From NCBI GenBank assembly GCA_900315095.1, contig OMXS01000003.1:248001-312000 (forward strand): a stretch of DNA of 64,000 nucleotides. Reading direction: 5' to 3'. A program made the position numbers and the translations under genes. The DNA is from an uncultured Prevotellaceae bacterium. Lineage in GTDB: Bacteria > Bacteroidota > Bacteroidia > Bacteroidales > Bacteroidaceae. Below the pieces are notes generated by a model. That model was not told the DNA's origin. It did no database searches and worked only from the letters and a program-made list of their open reading frames with translations. Positions 61,204 through 64,000 of the stretch are shown here, one piece after another. The stretch's first letter is position 1. Each line of letters begins with the position of its first letter.

Positions 61204-62631
61204 ATGAAAAGAGTGATACTGTTGTCCGCCATGCTGATGATTATGGCAGGTCTTTCGGCCAAGACGAAGAACGCAGAACTGAAACCGCGTCTCGTGGTGT
61301 TGACAGATATAGGCGACTGCGATGTGGAGCCCGACGACATGGAGTCGGCGGTGCGCCTGATGAGTTATGCCGACTGCTTCGAGATAGAGGCCATAATGAC
61401 CACCGTGGGATGGAACTGCGACCCCTATCCTGAAGAGTGGACAAAGTTTCTGGATAAGGTTGTGGATGCATATTCCATAGATGTGTATAACCTGCGCCAG
61501 CGTTCATCGCAGAAGAGTTTCCTTCCGTTGAAGGAGGAGAACGGGAAGCAACGCCTGGGATATTGGCCAAGCGCCGAGTACATCCGCAACCGCACGATGG
61601 CGGGAAGTCACAGGGCAGGTATTGGCGTCATAGGCGAGGGCAACGACTCTGAGGGCAGCGATTTCCTCATACGACTGGCTGATGAGGATGATGACCGTCC
61701 TATATGGGTGGCAGCATGGGGTGGCGGCAACACGCTGGCACAGGCCATCTGGCGCGTGAAGCAGACAAGAACGGCAGAGGAGTTGAAGGCGTTTCTGCGT
61801 AAGTTCCGCATCTATACCATTACCGACCAGGACATGGTTTACGCTATGCGCATGAACCGCGCGTACAGTTCACACCGATGGATGCTTCAGGAGTTCAAGG
61901 ACGACTTGAAGTTCATCTGGGACGAAGGCACGTGGCAACTCCACGTTGGACTGGGTGTTGATTACTGGCAGCAGTACGAGCGGCAGGTGCAGGGGCACGG
62001 CGCTTTGGGCAGAATATATCCCAAGTATAAATATGGTGTTGAGGGTGACACGCCGTCGTTCCTTTATGTGATGCCTAACGGCTTGTCCGACCCTGAAGAC
62101 CCGTCGCAGGCAGGGTGGGGCGGATGTCATGTCTTCGGGCTTTGTGCCGACTCTCTTACTCACGCCTGGACTAGTTGGCAGGAGCCGATGAAAAGTATTA
62201 CCGAGGGCTACAAGCGGCGTTTCTATCCCGATGAACTGAACGACTTCTGCGCCCGCATGCAATGGGCAAGCGAAGGCAGGGGCAACAAGAACCCTGTGGT
62301 TGTGGTGCGCTCGAAGTCGGGACGCATGCAAGGGAAAGTATATAGTCCTTCGCCGATACACATCAAAGTTGCGGCGGGCAGCGATGTCCTCCTTGATGCC
62401 TCAAAGTCATCAGATCCTGATGGCGACCGTCTCGACTTCCTTTGGTGGCAACAGCCTGAGGCAAGCACATATGCACACCCCGTCGACATTTCTCATGCCG
62501 ATGGCTCTTCGGTCAGAATCTCCGTTCCTCGCGATGCAAGTGGAAAGACCATCCACATCGTCTGCGAGGTTCACGATAGCGGTCCCTTCCGTCTTGTTGC
62601 CTATAAGCGCATCATTCTTGATGTGGAATGA
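61204..62631 (+). CDS. Secreted DUF1593 (nucleoside hydrolase-like) protein
   Basis: A 475-residue protein with a signal peptide (about 1-19). The start at 61204 gives MKRVILLSAMLMIMAGLSA; the longer frame overlaps the promoter. The N-terminal domain (about 25-310) starts PRLVVLTDIGDCDVEPDDMES with Asp residues placed as in the metal site of nucleoside hydrolases, and has WVAAWGGGNTLAQAIW. The C-terminal beta domain (about 390-475) is the DUF1593 sandwich, related to Sde182 cellulose-binding protein. A role in plant glycan use is plausible but unproved. Confidence 0.88.
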   Translation: MKRVILLSAMLMIMAGLSAKTKNAELKPRLVVLTDIGDCDVEPDDMESAVRLMSYADCFEIEAIMTTVGWNCDPYPEEWTKFLDKVVDAYSIDVYNLRQRSSQKSFLPLKEENGKQRLGYWPSAEYIRNRTMAGSHRAGIGVIGEGNDSEGSDFLIRLADEDDDRPIWVAAWGGGNTLAQAIWRVKQTRTAEELKAFLRKFRIYTITDQDMVYAMRMNRAYSSHRWMLQEFKDDLKFIWDEGTWQLHVGLGVDYWQQYERQVQGHGALGRIYPKYKYGVEGDTPSFLYVMPNGLSDPEDPSQAGWGGCHVFGLCADSLTHAWTSWQEPMKSITEGYKRRFYPDELNDFCARMQWASEGRGNKNPVVVVRSKSGRMQGKVYSPSPIHIKVAAGSDVLLDASKSSDPDGDRLDFLWWQQPEASTYAHPVDISHADGSSVRISVPRDASGKTIHIVCEVHDSGPFRLVAYKRIILDVE

Positions 62632-62662
62632 AGATGATTCAGCAATAAAAATAAACTATTTG

Positions 62663-62694
62663 TTTGCTATTTCCCACAACTTTCCGTAACTTTG
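62663..62694 (+). promoter_or_regulatory. Promoter of the DUF4348 gene
   Basis: TTTG at 62663-62666, a 20 bp spacer and TAACTTTG at 62687-62694. About 65 bp before the start codon. Confidence 0.7.
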
Positions 62695-62760
62695 CAGGCG
62701 GAAAGAGAAGACGAACCATACATTTATATATAAAGGGCATTTTTAGGCATAGAAAGAGAG

Positions 62761-63612
62761 ATGAAAAAGGCTTTTGTTTTTGCGGTTATTGCTTTCCTCT
62801 GCTCATTCCTGGTGATGCAGACATCGAGTTGCACGGATAAGAAACCGGTGCAGGACAGCATTATGCAAGACACTCTGATGCAGGACACGACAGCGGTGGA
62901 CTCTATGGAAAAGATTATCGAGGAGACGCCGATGCCGAAGACTGCAGACGAACTCTTCGACGACTTCGTGTTCAACTTCGCGGGCAACAGCAAACTGCAG
63001 CGCACCCGTATAGTGTTCCCGCTGCCGGTAATATCTGGCAACAAGACCACAATGTTGCAGCAAAACCAATGGAAGACCGAGCACTTCTTTATGAACCAAG
63101 GGTTCTACACTCTGATTTTTGACAACCGCAAGCAGATGTCGCTGGTGAAAGACACGGCGGTGAGTCATGTGGTTGTAGAGAAGATAAACCTCAACAGCAA
63201 GGCGGTGAAGCAGTATGTATTCGACCGTACCAACGGGCAATGGATGCTGACAAGCATAGTAAACAGCAGCGTGGGGCAGAACCAGAACGCCTCGTTCCTT
63301 AATTTCTATGGCAAGTTTGCCAACGACACCACGTTCCAGATGGCAAGCCTGAACAACCCCGTGCAGTTCACCGGTCCCGACCCTGACGACGATTTCGCCA
63401 CGATGACGGGCGAGATAGCACCCGAGACGTGGCTCGCCTTCGCGCCTACCGACATGCCTAACGGACAAATTTACAACATCATCTACGGCCCTAAGTATCC
63501 TGGCGGAGCGGAGAAGATTTTCTGCTTGCGAGGCATCGCCAACGGTCAGGAGATGGAGATGACGTTTAGGCTTATCGGCGGTAAATGGAAACTGACGAAA
63601 CTTGTTGAGTGA
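62761..63612 (+). CDS. Putative lipoprotein, DUF4348 family
   Basis: A 283-residue protein with a lipoprotein-like signal peptide ending MQTSSC (Cys about 24). A Gln/Asp-rich linker follows (about 25-60). The domain from [20 protein letters not shown] to the end fits DUF4348, a Bacteroidales domain of two similar halves ([34 protein letters not shown]). Function unknown. It sits 5 bp before murB, which suggests co-transcription and perhaps an envelope role. Confidence 0.85.
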   Translation: MKKAFVFAVIAFLCSFLVMQTSSCTDKKPVQDSIMQDTLMQDTTAVDSMEKIIEETPMPKTADELFDDFVFNFAGNSKLQRTRIVFPLPVISGNKTTMLQQNQWKTEHFFMNQGFYTLIFDNRKQMSLVKDTAVSHVVVEKINLNSKAVKQYVFDRTNGQWMLTSIVNSSVGQNQNASFLNFYGKFANDTTFQMASLNNPVQFTGPDPDDDFATMTGEIAPETWLAFAPTDMPNGQIYNIIYGPKYPGGAEKIFCLRGIANGQEMEMTFRLIGGKWKLTKLVE

Positions 63613-63617
63613 CAATT

Positions 63618-64000
63618 ATGAAAGACCTCAAAGACTATAGTCTGCTAAAGCACAACACCTTCGGCATCGAAGCACGATGCAGCCGCTTTCTCGAGTATTC
63701 CACGTTGGAGGAAGCGCAGCAGGTGGCGCAGATACTACAGTCGGGCGACACTCCTTATATTATAATAGGTGGCGGAAGCAATCTCCTGCTCACGCGTGAC
63801 TTTTGCGGAACGGTGGTCCATTCTGCCGTCAAGGGAATCGAGCGCGAGGGCGAGCCCCTGCTGCGTTGCGGTTCGGGCGAGGTGTGGGATGATGTCGTTG
63901 CCTATTGCGTGGAGCATGAGATGTGGGGCGCCGAGAACCTCTCGCTTATCCCGGGCGATGTGGGAGCAAGCGCCGTCCAGAACATCGGGGCATACGGGGC
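63618..64000 (+). CDS. murB: UDP-N-acetylenolpyruvoylglucosamine reductase MurB (5' part)
   Basis: The first 127 codons are present and the gene runs off the window. The FAD-binding part shows [56 protein letters not shown] and NIGAYGA. It makes UDP-MurNAc for peptidoglycan with NADPH. The start follows the DUF4348 gene closely. Confidence 0.97.
   Translation, partial: MKDLKDYSLLKHNTFGIEARCSRFLEYSTLEEAQQVAQILQSGDTPYIIIGGGSNLLLTRDFCGTVVHSAVKGIEREGEPLLRCGSGEVWDDVVAYCVEHEMWGAENLSLIPGDVGASAVQNIGAYG

Overview
The window reads as chromosomal DNA of a Bacteroidales bacterium, most likely Prevotellaceae (Prevotella or a close relative). The evidence is the many Bacteroidetes-type promoters (TTTG, about 20 bp, then TAnnTTTG), a TonB-dependent receptor, secreted proteins of the BspA-like leucine-rich, CotH and GH95 families, a four-subunit 2-oxoacid:ferredoxin oxidoreductase, phosphate butyryltransferase/butyrate kinase, and short DUF-type secreted proteins usual in this group. 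The genus is an inference. No rRNA, tRNA, transposase or CRISPR array was seen.

Layout. 1-5.1 kb: end of an unknown gene, a GH95 alpha-L-fucosidase and a divergent TonB-dependent receptor. 5.4-10.5 kb: ffh, folD, a tiny TPR protein and a four-gene 2-oxoacid:ferredoxin oxidoreductase. 11.1-14.2 kb (minus): cobU-cobT-cobS-cobC, the nucleotide-loop end of cobalamin synthesis. 14.4-15.5 kb: an OmpA-type outer membrane protein. 15.9-22.2 kb: ilvD-ilvB-ilvN-acyl-ACP thioesterase-ilvC. 22.2-27.6 kb (minus): recQ, recJ and a secreted C1 peptidase. 27.9-33.4 kb: a seven-gene run of exported proteins dominated by DnaJ-type CxxCxGxG zinc fingers without any J domain, the least explained gene cluster here. 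33.5-40 kb (minus): a 1663-residue secreted protein and an aminopeptidase P. 40.1-43.8 kb: patatin, trmD, iron alcohol dehydrogenase and a coiled-coil protein. 44.2-50.3 kb (minus): a 54-residue protein, CotH-kinase/lamin-tail protein, BspA-like protein, butyrate kinase and phosphate butyryltransferase. 50.4-57.6 kb: mmcQ-like gene, an AT-rich nuclease-like ORF, ligA, yjbQ, GT11 fucosyltransferase, pheS and an ECF sigma operon. 58-64 kb: DUF6794 protein, sirtuin, CDF transporter, DUF1593 protein, DUF4348 lipoprotein and the start of murB.

How genes fit together. The ilv operon makes branched-chain 2-oxoacids. The oxoacid:ferredoxin oxidoreductase can turn 2-oxoacids into acyl-CoA, and Ptb/Buk can recover ATP from acyl-CoA; this link between separate loci is an inference. 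The fucosidase and fucosyltransferase are far apart and probably unrelated.

The most unusual non-coding signal is two families of intergenic repeats whose period is constant while the sequence changes from locus to locus: (i) arrays of 22-23 bp imperfect palindromes at five loci, all 3' of genes; (ii) tandem 7- or 8-bp units, often arranged as two inverted arms, at about ten loci, several starting on or next to stop codons. Neither is explained by the genes.
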